From JBBRSC01 sp038245795 (lineage in GTDB: Bacteria > Actinomycetota > Acidimicrobiia > Acidimicrobiales > Microtrichaceae), in NCBI GenBank assembly GCA_038245795.1, contig JBBRSC010000097.1:1-10968 (forward strand): a DNA stretch of 10,968 bases, given 5' to 3'. Under the pieces are notes generated by a model. That model had not been told where the DNA came from. It did not search any database and was given only the letters and a program-made list of their open reading frames with translations. Shown in pieces: positions 1 to 6,740 of the stretch. Positions within the stretch are counted from its first letter, which is position 1. Each line of letters begins with the position of its first letter. A program made the position numbers and the translations under genes.

Positions 1-1061
1 GTGATCTCGACATCGCTGTGGCCGAGTCGTTCCTGCATGACCTTGTCGTCTCCAACCACAACTCGACCCACCGACTGAGCTGTGTGGCGCAACCCCTTCG
101 GTGTGATTGCCGGCACCCCCGTGTTGGCGATGAGCTCACGCATCAGTCGCGAGAAGTTATTCGGATCGGTCAGCCCGCCGAGCGTCGTCGTGAACACCAG
201 CCCGGAGCTCTCCCATGCCACTCCTGCGGTCATCGCCTCCGCCGACTGGGCAGCACGGTGGTGCTCAAGGATCTGGACCGTCGTCCGACCGATCGGCACG
301 ACGCGACGGCTCGCCTCGGTCTTCAGCTGCTTGATCACCGGAGTGCCGCGCTCGACGGCCAATTGCTGGACGACAGCTACGTGACCGAGATCGAGATCGA
401 TGTACTCCCACCGCAGCCCGAGCAACTCTCCACGACGTAGACCCGTGACCAGCGCAAGGTGGAACGCCGGGTGCATGCGGTGCTCGGAGATACCCGCCAG
501 AAACGACTGCGCCTCGGCGAGCGTCCACCCCATTTTTCGATAGGCCCGAGACCGCTTCGGCGGCTGCGTGAGTTGCACCGGGTTCCGCGGCAACCGCCCT
601 CGCCGCACGGCGTCCTCCATCGACATCGACAGGACCTTGCGCGCAATCCGGGCCGACGTCGCACTGAGACGAGCCTTCCCGCCATCAGGAACGACAACGA
701 GCGACCGGACCCAGCCATCGAGCAGTTCGGGTGTGAGGTCTCGCAAGCGAACCGCGCCGAGGAGCGGGACGATGTGGTGGTCGGTCGCCCAACGGTATTG
801 CTCGTAGGTCGAGATCTCGACGGCGGACTCCTTCGACGGCAGCCACACCTCGCTGAGGTATCCGCCGAGCGTTTCGTCGTCGCTCCCGACCCGCCCTTCG
901 GCAACTGAGCGTTGCTGAGCGAGTGCTTCTCGTTTGGTGGCGTGGGTGCCCAGCTGGCGAACTCGTCGTTTGCCGGTCGAGGAGTCGTAGCCACTGACAC
1001 GGACCACCCAGCGGTCGCGTTGGCGTTGGACTGTCGGCTCTCCGGTCGTGACCCAGGACAT
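1..1061 (-). CDS. Tyrosine-recombinase integrase (phage/ICE type), 3' end beyond window
   Basis: Site-specific recombinase that would integrate and excise a mobile element at an attachment site. The frame is open for 353 codons from ATG at 1061 to the window edge, so the C-terminus is missing. Residues about 8-55 form an arm-binding-like N-terminal domain (RDRWVVRVSGYD). Residues about 64-160 are the SAM-like core-binding domain, and the catalytic domain follows. The box I arginine is in TGLRRGEL (about R209), the beta-hairpin lysine in LKTEASRR (about K247), the box II arginine in KGLRHT (about R325) and the late histidine in ERLGHSDVEIT (about H348). The canonical box II histidine is a lysine here. 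The nucleophilic tyrosine would fall just past the window edge. An in-frame ATG at 1100 would add 13 residues but lies inside a direct repeat, and neither start has a clear Shine-Dalgarno. The adjacent tRNA-Pro is the probable target. The family is certain; the element type is unknown. Confidence 0.94.
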   Translation of the reverse strand, partial: MSWVTTGEPTVQRQRDRWVVRVSGYDSSTGKRRVRQLGTHATKREALAQQRSVAEGRVGSDDETLGGYLSEVWLPSKESAVEISTYEQYRWATDHHIVPLLGAVRLRDLTPELLDGWVRSLVVVPDGGKARLSATSARIARKVLSMSMEDAVRRGRLPRNPVQLTQPPKRSRAYRKMGWTLAEAQSFLAGISEHRMHPAFHLALVTGLRRGELLGLRWEYIDLDLGHVAVVQQLAVERGTPVIKQLKTEASRRVVPIGRTTVQILEHHRAAQSAEAMTAGVAWESSGLVFTTTLGGLTDPNNFSRLMRELIANTGVPAITPKGLRHTAQSVGRVVVGDDKVMQERLGHSDVEI

Positions 1062-1091
1062 GGCCGAAATGATAGCGATCGCGACAGACGC

Positions 1092-1112
1092 TGCATACAT
1101 TTTGCATACATT
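1092..1112. repeat. Two 10-bp direct repeats with 11-bp period upstream of the integrase
   Basis: The sequence TGCATACATT occurs at 1092-1101 and again at 1103-1112 with one base between. The period is one helical turn, so a protein could bind both copies on the same DNA face. The tract is AT-rich in a GC-rich setting and lies between the integrase gene and the tRNA 3' end. There, integrase arm-type sites or an operator for the integrase promoter would be expected. The role is inferred from position only. Confidence 0.6.
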
Positions 1113-1138
1113 GACCTGTGCGGTGATATCGGATTGCT

Positions 1139-1180
1139 CCAAAACCCTTGTTTTATTGGTCGGGCTGAGAGGATTCGAAC
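1139..1180. other. Probable integration junction (att site) at the tRNA-Pro 3' end
   Basis: An integrase gene starts about 60-100 bp beyond the 3' end of an intact tRNA, which for tyrosine recombinases usually places the att core in the T-arm/acceptor segment. Immediately past CCA lies a near-palindromic tract (1141-1154: AAAAC, loop CCTT, GTTTT) that could belong to the junction. The exact core cannot be fixed, because the second copy of the repeat lies outside the window. Confidence 0.4.
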
Positions 1181-1234
1181 CTCCGACCTCTTGACCCCCA
1201 GTCAAGCGCGCTAACCAAACTGCGCTACAGCCCG
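1157..1234 (-). tRNA. tRNA-Pro (anticodon GGG), with encoded CCA
   Basis: The minus strand folds into a complete cloverleaf. The acceptor stem is CGGGCTG paired with CAGCCCG (1161-1167). The D arm contains AGTTTGGTTA between GCGC arms. The anticodon stem CTTGA/TCAAG encloses the loop CTGGGGG, which gives anticodon GGG for proline. The T arm is GGAGG-TTCGAAT-CCTCT. The discriminator is A (position 1160) and CCA is encoded at 1159-1157. The body is 74 nt, plus 4 nt for ACCA. The gene is intact, as expected when an element inserts at a tRNA 3' end and restores it. Its 3' side faces the integrase gene. Confidence 0.97.
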
Positions 1235-1254
1235 TGAGCGGCCGACTCTAGCCG

Positions 1255-1467
1255 TCACACGTGCTGGATCAGCCAACCGATGCCCTGCACCAGTCGCCAG
1301 CCCAAGTAGATCGTCAGCGCAATGATCAACACCCAGAAGTGCCAAGGGATCTTGGGTTTCGCGGACTCGGGTTCGGTGTCCGCGACATGGTGACCCTCGG
1401 GGCAGTCGCCGTGGTCATCGAGGGTGTTTGGATTGTAGAAACGAGCGCAAGGCTCACACCACGGCAC
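1255..1467 (-). CDS. Small zinc-ribbon-like, single-pass membrane protein (70 aa)
   Basis: Function unknown. The N-terminus has MPWCEPCARFYNP (C4, C7) followed by DCPEGHH (C22 with H26/H27), which resembles a short zinc ribbon. The second knuckle looks like C..H rather than the usual CxxC. An acidic, Pro-rich linker precedes one hydrophobic segment at about residues 44-62 (FWVLIIALTIYLGWRLV), so the ribbon probably faces the cytoplasm. The start is GTG at 1467. The frame is closed upstream by a stop within about 40 bp, so no longer start is possible, and no clear Shine-Dalgarno is visible. It ends 20 bp before the tRNA on the same strand and is divergent from the RCC1 lipoprotein gene. The ordered Cys/His and TM pattern makes a real gene likely. 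Zinc binding is inferred. Confidence 0.78.
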   Translation of the reverse strand: MPWCEPCARFYNPNTLDDHGDCPEGHHVADTEPESAKPKIPWHFWVLIIALTIYLGWRLVQGIGWLIQHV

Positions 1468-1548
1468 GGCGTCAGTCTGACCCGCTGCTCACGGTCTGCA
1501 CGAACTGAGCTTGCCCCCGGCCTCTCGGTTCGGTACCCATAGGGGGCT
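1468..1548. promoter_or_regulatory. Divergent intergenic region between the small membrane protein and the RCC1 lipoprotein
   Basis: This 81-bp gap must carry the 5' signals of two divergent genes. Toward the right, TTGCCC (1511-1516) is followed after 17 bp by TACCCA (1534-1539). The -35-like match is moderate and the -10-like match poor. If used, transcription would start almost at the ATG. A purine run, AGGGGG (1541-1546), sits only 2 nt before ATG 1549, which is too close for an ideal ribosome site. A leaderless or near-leaderless mRNA is therefore possible. Confidence 0.35.
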
Positions 1549-3939
1549 ATGAATTCATTTCATCGCATTTTGGTGTTGTTCGTTCTTATCGCAATGACGG
1601 CCACCGGATGCGTCACCGGTGTCCGTGCGGGGGGCACATGCCGAACCGCCGATTGGGGCGATGACGGCACCTTCGTCCTCAAGTGCGAGAAGGGTCGATG
1701 GGTTCGGAAGGCAACGAAGACGCAGGTCGCACAGATCGTGGTCGCTTTGTTGAACGCTCGAACCACAACGACGAAGGCCCCCGCCGCTACCTCCTCGACG
1801 ACGACTCCACCGACGGCCCCTCCCACCACGATCCTTCGAACTGTCGCGCTCGGCGGCGGCGACGCCCATGCGTGCGCGGTCCGCGCTGATCGACGGGTGA
1901 ATTGCTGGGGTTCGAACCTGGTCGGCGAACTCGGCAACGGGTCCACTGCCGGTCAGGGCCAATTCTCCGCTCTCCCCGTCAACGCCGCCGTCAACGACGC
2001 TTCGGCGATCTCCTCCTACGGCGACCACACCTGCGTCGCGAGAACCAACGGGCGGGTCTCGTGTTGGGGCAACAACAACGTGGGCCAACTGGGAGCCGCC
2101 AGCCCAGCTGTGTCGTCAACGCCGATCGAGGTCCCGGGCATCACCACTGCAACGTCCGTCGCGACGGGGAGCGCTCACTCGTGCGCCCTCCTCGGTGACG
2201 GAACCGTCTCCTGTTGGGGCGGCAATACCAACGGACAACTCGGCGACGGCCTCACGGCGTCCAGGTCAACACCCGCACTGGTCTCCGGACTCTCCGGCGC
2301 GACCTCCGTAGTTGCGGGCGCCAAACACACGTGCGCCATCGCATCAGGCGGCCTCCGCTGCTGGGGTTCCGGAACACTTGGCCAACTCGGCAACGGCCTC
2401 GCAACCAATCAGCTCATACCGGTGTCGTTCGGAGCCTTCACCACCGTCGTCAACGCATCGGCGGGTTCCGGCTCGACCTGTGCAGTCCTGTCCGACGGCA
2501 CCATCCGATGTTCGGGTTCGAACGCATCCGGCCAACTCGGCAACGGTACGTACGCATCGTCCAACAACCCCGTGGCCGTCACCGGGATCGTCAACGCCTC
2601 GAACGTGTCGGTGTCGAGGCGCCACACCTGCGCCGCGCTGTCCGACACCACCGTCAAGTGCTGGGGCGCCAACACAATGGGCCAACTCGGCAACGGCACC
2701 AGAACCTGGTCAAACATGCCGGTCACCAGTTCCGCAACTGGGGTTGCCTCGTTGACCTCCGGGCTCGAGCACACCTGCGCCCTCCTCATCGCTGGCACCG
2801 TGTCCTGTTGGGGATCGAATTGGATCGGCCAACTCGCCCAGTCCCCCATCGATACCCCCTCATCACCTCGCGCCACCTCGTTGCCAGCATCGGCCCAGGT
2901 TTCGGCCGGCAACTTCCACGGATGCAGCATCGACTCCACGGGCGGTGCTGTTCGGTGTTGGGGTGCGGGAATCTCTGGCCAGCTCGGCAACGGAACCGAC
3001 AATGACTCACTCGCCGCGACTGCCGTCGCGGGAGTCAACGCAATCTCCGTTGCAGCCGGAGGCAGCCACAGTTGCGCAGCCCTCGCCGACGCCACGGTCC
3101 GGTGCTGGGGCAGCAACGGGTCCGGCCAACTCGGCAACGGCACCAACGCATCGTCCAACAGTCCCGTGACCGTCACCGGAGTCTCCGGGGCCGTAACGAT
3201 TGGCGCAGGGAATTCGCACTCGTGCGCCTTGATCGCCGGCGGCACCGTGAACTGCTGGGGACTCAACTCGTCCGGCCAACTCGGCAACGGATCAACGACT
3301 GGCTCCAACGTCGCCGTCGCGGTCGCCGGGATCACCACTGCAACCAGCCTCGCCGTCGGCGGGGACACATCCTGCGCACTGCTCGCTTCGGGTGGTGTGT
3401 CGTGTTGGGGATCGAACAGCAACGGCCAGATCGGCAATAACACCGTCGTCAACGCTCCATCACCGGTCGACGTTCAAGACACCGTGTCGGGCCTCGCACT
3501 GGTCGGTGCAACCGCCATCGCAGTGGGCCAGAAGGCGGCCTGCGCGGTCACGTCCACAGGAACGAAATGCTGGGGAGCGAACAGCTCTGGCCAGCTCGGC
3601 GACAGCACCGCCCTTGATCGGGGTCGAGCCACCGCGATCGGCGGACTGGTCGGCACCGCGGCCTCTGTCAGCACAGGCGACGGGTTCACCTGCGTCACGA
3701 TGACCAACGGAACCGCCCAATGCGTCGGCAACAACTACTACGGCCAGCTCGGGGCGGGCACCTTCGTGAACAGCCTCTCGCCCGTCACAGTCAGCGGCTC
3801 ATCGTTCGCGGAGATCTCGGTCGGAACATCGTTCGCACTCGGACGATCGGTCGATGGCACCATCCGAGTCTGGGGCATCGCACAGTTCGGCGAACTCTCC
3901 ATTGGCGGCAGCGACGTCCCCGTCAACATCGTCCTCTAA
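1549..3939 (+). CDS. Predicted surface lipoprotein with 14 RCC1-type repeats (796 aa)
   Basis: Probably an exported, lipid-anchored beta-propeller protein for binding or adhesion. No enzymatic motif is visible. The N-terminus is a signal peptide (residues 1-20) ending in an approximate lipobox, ATG-C21. A small domain with C31 and C46 follows (residues about 26-68), then a Thr/Pro-rich linker at about 71-94. From about residue 97 to the end there are 14 repeats of roughly 50 residues built on HxCAL..G.V.CWG.N..GQLGNG. Thirteen carry a Cys pair 9-11 residues apart (109/119 to 715/725), fitting one disulfide per blade outside the cytoplasm. The last unit (about 762-785) has no Cys. Repeat 5 has CSG and repeat 13 has CVG in place of CWG. 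RCC1 folds have seven blades, so 14 units suggest two propellers; this is inference. RCC1 membership does not imply chromatin or GEF function in bacteria. The gene is convergent with the carboxyltransferase gene. Confidence 0.95.
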   Translation: MNSFHRILVLFVLIAMTATGCVTGVRAGGTCRTADWGDDGTFVLKCEKGRWVRKATKTQVAQIVVALLNARTTTTKAPAATSSTTTPPTAPPTTILRTVALGGGDAHACAVRADRRVNCWGSNLVGELGNGSTAGQGQFSALPVNAAVNDASAISSYGDHTCVARTNGRVSCWGNNNVGQLGAASPAVSSTPIEVPGITTATSVATGSAHSCALLGDGTVSCWGGNTNGQLGDGLTASRSTPALVSGLSGATSVVAGAKHTCAIASGGLRCWGSGTLGQLGNGLATNQLIPVSFGAFTTVVNASAGSGSTCAVLSDGTIRCSGSNASGQLGNGTYASSNNPVAVTGIVNASNVSVSRRHTCAALSDTTVKCWGANTMGQLGNGTRTWSNMPVTSSATGVASLTSGLEHTCALLIAGTVSCWGSNWIGQLAQSPIDTPSSPRATSLPASAQVSAGNFHGCSIDSTGGAVRCWGAGISGQLGNGTDNDSLAATAVAGVNAISVAAGGSHSCAALADATVRCWGSNGSGQLGNGTNASSNSPVTVTGVSGAVTIGAGNSHSCALIAGGTVNCWGLNSSGQLGNGSTTGSNVAVAVAGITTATSLAVGGDTSCALLASGGVSCWGSNSNGQIGNNTVVNAPSPVDVQDTVSGLALVGATAIAVGQKAACAVTSTGTKCWGANSSGQLGDSTALDRGRATAIGGLVGTAASVSTGDGFTCVTMTNGTAQCVGNNYYGQLGAGTFVNSLSPVTVSGSSFAEISVGTSFALGRSVDGTIRVWGIAQFGELSIGGSDVPVNIVL
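1837..3936 (+). repeat. Array of 14 RCC1-coding repeats, about 150 bp each
   Basis: The unit recurs every 147-168 bp. The core GGCCAACTCGGCAACGG is identical at several positions (near 2389, 2530, 2680, 3124 and 3273), with variants GGCCAGCTCGG near 2980, 3589 and 3743. Two segments 594 bp (four units) apart, 2527-2586 and 3121-3180, match at 53 of 60 bases. This suggests expansion of the array by multi-unit duplication or gene conversion. The other units are more diverged. Confidence 0.9.
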
Positions 3940-3964
3940 GGAGACGCGCCACCGCCGCGCAGGA

Positions 3965-4003
3965 CCGCTCAGACCGGCGGGACCCCGCTCAGACCGGCGG
4001 GAC
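3965..4003. repeat. 20-bp tandem duplication across the carboxyltransferase stop codon
   Basis: The 19-bp sequence CCGCTCAGACCGGCGGGAC occurs at 3965-3983 and 3985-4003, one base apart. The second copy holds the stop codon (complement of 3989-3991) and last residues of the carboxyltransferase gene. The first copy lies in the 49-bp gap before the convergent lipoprotein gene. Only short GC hairpins without a T run can be drawn (GCGG-GACC-CCGC), so I do not call it a terminator. Confidence 0.85.
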
Positions 4004-5551
4004 GCCGTGGCGCCGATCAGAGAAGTGGCGGGTCTTCCCTGCGGCGCGGGTGAGGCGGCGCAGGATCTCAGATCGGAGGTCGCCCCAGTCGATGATCGCA
4101 TCGACCACCAATTCCGACGCCAATCGCAGCAGATCGACATCCTCTTCGTAGATCCGGCGTTGCTCTGCAACAAAGGCCTGGCGCTCAGCGTCGTCCTCGA
4201 TAGCAGCGATCTTGTTGGCGAACACCGCGTTCACCGCCGCCTCGGGGCCCATCACCGCGATCTTCGCAGTCGGCATCGCAATCGTCGCTTCCGGCTCGAA
4301 CGCCGGCCCCGACATGGCGTAGAGCCCAGCCCCGTACGCCTTGCGGACGATCACCGAGATCTTCGGGACGGTGGCCTCGGACACGGCCGTGATCATTTTC
4401 GCCCCGTGACGAATGATGCCCTCGCGCTCGACGTGTTTGCCGATCATGAATCCCGGCACGTCGGCCAGGAAGACCAACGGAATGTTGAAGGCATCACAAC
4501 ACCAGATGAATCGCGCTGCCTTGTCCGCGGTATCGGTGAAGAGCACCCCGCCCTTGACGGCTGGGTTGTTGGCGACGAACCCCACTGGCGCGCCGTCCAT
4601 CAACCCGAACCCAACGATCATCTCCGGCGCGAACAGCGGCTTCACCTCGAAGAAACTCTCGGCGTCGATCAGGCAATCGATCAGATCGTGCATGTCGTAA
4701 CCCTGAGCGTCGCTGGCAGGGACAACGTCTGCAGTGAGGGCCCGCACCGGAGCCACCGGCTCATACGTGGGCGGCTGTTCGGTCCAGCGCGTCGGGAAGT
4801 ACGTCAGGTACGCCCGCGCTTGGTCAATGGCGTCCGCATCGTCGACTGCCAGATTGTCCCCGCAGCCCGACACCGTGGCATGCATCCGGGCACCACCCGT
4901 CTCCTCGAGCGTGGCGATCTCGCCGATCACCATCTCCGCCATACGCGGCGAACCGAGATACATCGATGCATTGCCCTCGACCATGATCACGATGTCGCAG
5001 AACGCCGGAATGTACGCACCGCCGGCAGCCGACGGTCCGAACAAGCAACACACCTGGGGGACCTTCCCCGACAGGCGCACCTGGTTGTAGAAAATGCGCC
5101 CTGCTCCACGGCGACCCGGAAACAACTCCACCTGGTCGGTGATCCGGGCACCAGCGCTGTCCACCAACCACACCACCGGGAGCGAATCACGCAACGCAAT
5201 ATCAGTGAGGCGCACGATTTTCTCCACCGTCCGCGCCCCCCACGAACCGGCTTTCACCGTTGGATCGTTCGCCATCACCATGACCGGGCGACCATCGATC
5301 TCACCCATCCCAGTGACGACTCCGTCGGCCGGTAGATCGATCGCCGAAGTGTTGGCCAGTCGACCGTCCTCGATGAACGAACCGGGATCGCAGAGCAAGT
5401 CGATCCGATCCCGAACAAAGAGCTTGCCCTGCGCCTCGAGCTTGGCGGCTTCCTTGTGGAGATTGCCTCGTCCGGCCCGCTCGATCGCCATCGCCAACCG
5501 TTTGGCGGTGTCATCCAGCTCGGAGCCACTCATGTCTGCTTCGGTGTCCAC
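3989..5551 (-). CDS. Acyl-CoA carboxylase carboxyltransferase (beta) subunit
   Basis: Transfers carboxyl from carboxybiotin to an acyl-CoA, acting with a biotin carboxylase/BCCP subunit that is not in this window. The protein is 520 aa, normal for the AccD/PccB/MccB family, with two crotonase-like halves. The N-half has VDSAGARI (residues 130-137) and the oxyanion loop GPSAAGGAYIPAF (172-184). The C-half has NNPAVKGGVLFTDTADKAARF (328-348), LADVPGFMIG (362-371) and YGAGLYAMSGPAF (406-418). GAGLYAM differs from what I recall of propionyl-CoA carboxylase (GAYDVM) and methylcrotonyl-CoA carboxylase (GAGNYGM), so the substrate stays open. The start is GTG 5551, 3 nt after the stop of the upstream phosphatase gene. 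ATG 5533 (MSGSELDD) is a good alternative. Tight spacing suggests translational coupling. The C-terminal codons lie in a tandem duplication. Confidence 0.95.
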   Translation of the reverse strand: MDTEADMSGSELDDTAKRLAMAIERAGRGNLHKEAAKLEAQGKLFVRDRIDLLCDPGSFIEDGRLANTSAIDLPADGVVTGMGEIDGRPVMVMANDPTVKAGSWGARTVEKIVRLTDIALRDSLPVVWLVDSAGARITDQVELFPGRRGAGRIFYNQVRLSGKVPQVCCLFGPSAAGGAYIPAFCDIVIMVEGNASMYLGSPRMAEMVIGEIATLEETGGARMHATVSGCGDNLAVDDADAIDQARAYLTYFPTRWTEQPPTYEPVAPVRALTADVVPASDAQGYDMHDLIDCLIDAESFFEVKPLFAPEMIVGFGLMDGAPVGFVANNPAVKGGVLFTDTADKAARFIWCCDAFNIPLVFLADVPGFMIGKHVEREGIIRHGAKMITAVSEATVPKISVIVRKAYGAGLYAMSGPAFEPEATIAMPTAKIAVMGPEAAVNAVFANKIAAIEDDAERQAFVAEQRRIYEEDVDLLRLASELVVDAIIDWGDLRSEILRRLTRAAGKTRHFSDRRHGVPPV

Positions 5552-5554
5552 GTG

Positions 5555-6649
5555 TCAGTGTGGCACGGCCGCCGGTGCGATCCTACGAACCGCCAGAATC
5601 GACACGTCATCGATCAACGGGCCGTCCGCGAAATCCACGGCCGCGTCAATCATCGTTTTGCACAGCACCTGCGGCGCCACGTCGGCGTCTCGTCGCAAGA
5701 GCCCCGCCACCCGTTCCTCACCGAAGAAGTGGTCACCCGACCGTGCTTCTGCCAGGCCATCGGTCGATACCAGGAGGACATCACCAACACCGAAGGGGCG
5801 CTCCGCCGATAGATAGGTCGAGCTCGGGTCCATCATCAGCAACGGCCCCGTTGCCCGCAACGCTGACGGGCTTCGATCCGAACACCACCAACCGGGCGGA
5901 TGACCGGCGGACGCATAGCGCAACGTCCCCGCCGCCGAATCGAAGATGGCAACGAACAACGAGATGAACTCCTCGGGCCGCTCCAGGTCGATCAGTTGGG
6001 CGTTCAGCTCCTCGAGGGCCTGACCAGGATCACGGAACCGCCGCAGATAGGAACGCAGCAGAAACTTGGTCTGCAGGGCCGTGATCGACGCTTCCACGTC
6101 GTGGCCGCTCACATCGCCGACCACGCAGCCCAGACGACCAGACGGGAGATGGAAGATGTCCATCAGGTCGCCCGACATGAGCCCGTCGCCAGCCTGATGC
6201 GCAGTGGCGATCTCGTAGCCGTCGGCATCGGGAAGCACCGACGGAGCGAGACGCTCAGCCCAACGGCGGGGCGCCGAATCCTCCTGGGCGAGCACGGCCT
6301 GCGCTCGTTGCTCCAGCTCCAGCCGGACGTTGGACAGGCGGGCATCTCGACGGGCGTAGCGGGACATCCAGATCGTCGCGGCAGCAGGAAGCGCAACGAG
6401 CGCCAGGAACACCTCGGCGTGTTCGGGTTTCCAAGCCGCCGCAGCAGCCGCCACGATTCCGATCACCGCGTACAGGCCAGCCGCGTGGACGTCGCGTGCC
6501 AACGCTCCCGCTGCCAACATCCGGACTTCCGGTTCCACCAACTGACGGTCGATGCGGCGCAGGAATCGCAATCGCAACAACGCGCTCCGACCCCACAGGG
6601 CCCCTGCCAGTGCCGCCACGACGGCGATCCCGATCAGCAGAATATCCAC
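5555..6649 (-). CDS. Membrane-anchored SpoIIE/PP2C-type serine phosphatase (364 aa)
   Basis: Predicted metal-dependent phosphatase of the SpoIIE/RsbU type. Relatives dephosphorylate anti-anti-sigma (STAS) proteins in partner-switch regulation; no such partner is encoded here. Hydrophobic segments at about 3-20, 58-73 and 80-96 form a small membrane domain. A charged helix at about 100-125 links to the phosphatase domain at about 145-356. Metal-binding motifs are visible: SGDLMDIF (159-166), GDVSGHD (178-184), STDGLAEA (295-302) and IDDVS (346-350), with ASAGHPPG (246-253) between them. The GTG start at 6649 is chosen because the membrane segment begins there and the open frame upstream overlaps der with no protein-like content. 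No strong Shine-Dalgarno is seen. The 91-bp gap behind der (6650-6740) shows no clear signal. No sensor domain such as PAS or GAF is present, so any signal must enter through the membrane part. Confidence 0.91.
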   Translation of the reverse strand: MDILLIGIAVVAALAGALWGRSALLRLRFLRRIDRQLVEPEVRMLAAGALARDVHAAGLYAVIGIVAAAAAAWKPEHAEVFLALVALPAAATIWMSRYARRDARLSNVRLELEQRAQAVLAQEDSAPRRWAERLAPSVLPDADGYEIATAHQAGDGLMSGDLMDIFHLPSGRLGCVVGDVSGHDVEASITALQTKFLLRSYLRRFRDPGQALEELNAQLIDLERPEEFISLFVAIFDSAAGTLRYASAGHPPGWWCSDRSPSALRATGPLLMMDPSSTYLSAERPFGVGDVLLVSTDGLAEARSGDHFFGEERVAGLLRRDADVAPQVLCKTMIDAAVDFADGPLIDDVSILAVRRIAPAAVPH

Positions 6650-6740
6650 AGTGCAACGATAGCGACGAAGCCCCCGCCGTGGGCCAGGATCCCCTGCGCA
6701 ACGGGCGAGAATGCCTCGAAATGTCAGCTCGTGGAACGAA

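Noticed and set aside
377..1111. 244-codon minus-strand frame in the integrase region
   Set aside because: It is in the wrong frame. The integrase motifs (TGLRRGEL, LKTEASRR, LRHT, LGHS) read in a different minus frame starting at 1061.
1139..1159. AAAAC-CCTT-GTTTT hairpin after the tRNA as an intrinsic terminator
   Set aside because: The stem is short and nearly all A-T with no proper T run. It is more likely part of the junction sequence or chance.
2409..3452. 347-codon minus-strand frame opposite the RCC1 repeats, itself repetitive (PLPSWP motif)
   Set aside because: Its repeats are simply the reverse complement of the RCC1 core repeat, and it has no start context or known domain.
1837..3936. 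Regular repeats read as a CRISPR-like or minisatellite array
   Set aside because: The repeats are coding, keep frame and encode RCC1 blades with diverged sequence. There are no constant repeats with unique spacers.
3854..5335. 493-codon open frame on the + strand opposite the carboxyltransferase gene
   Set aside because: It is rich in Arg, His and Asp with no domain pattern. It is the antisense shadow of a clear enzyme gene in GC-rich DNA.
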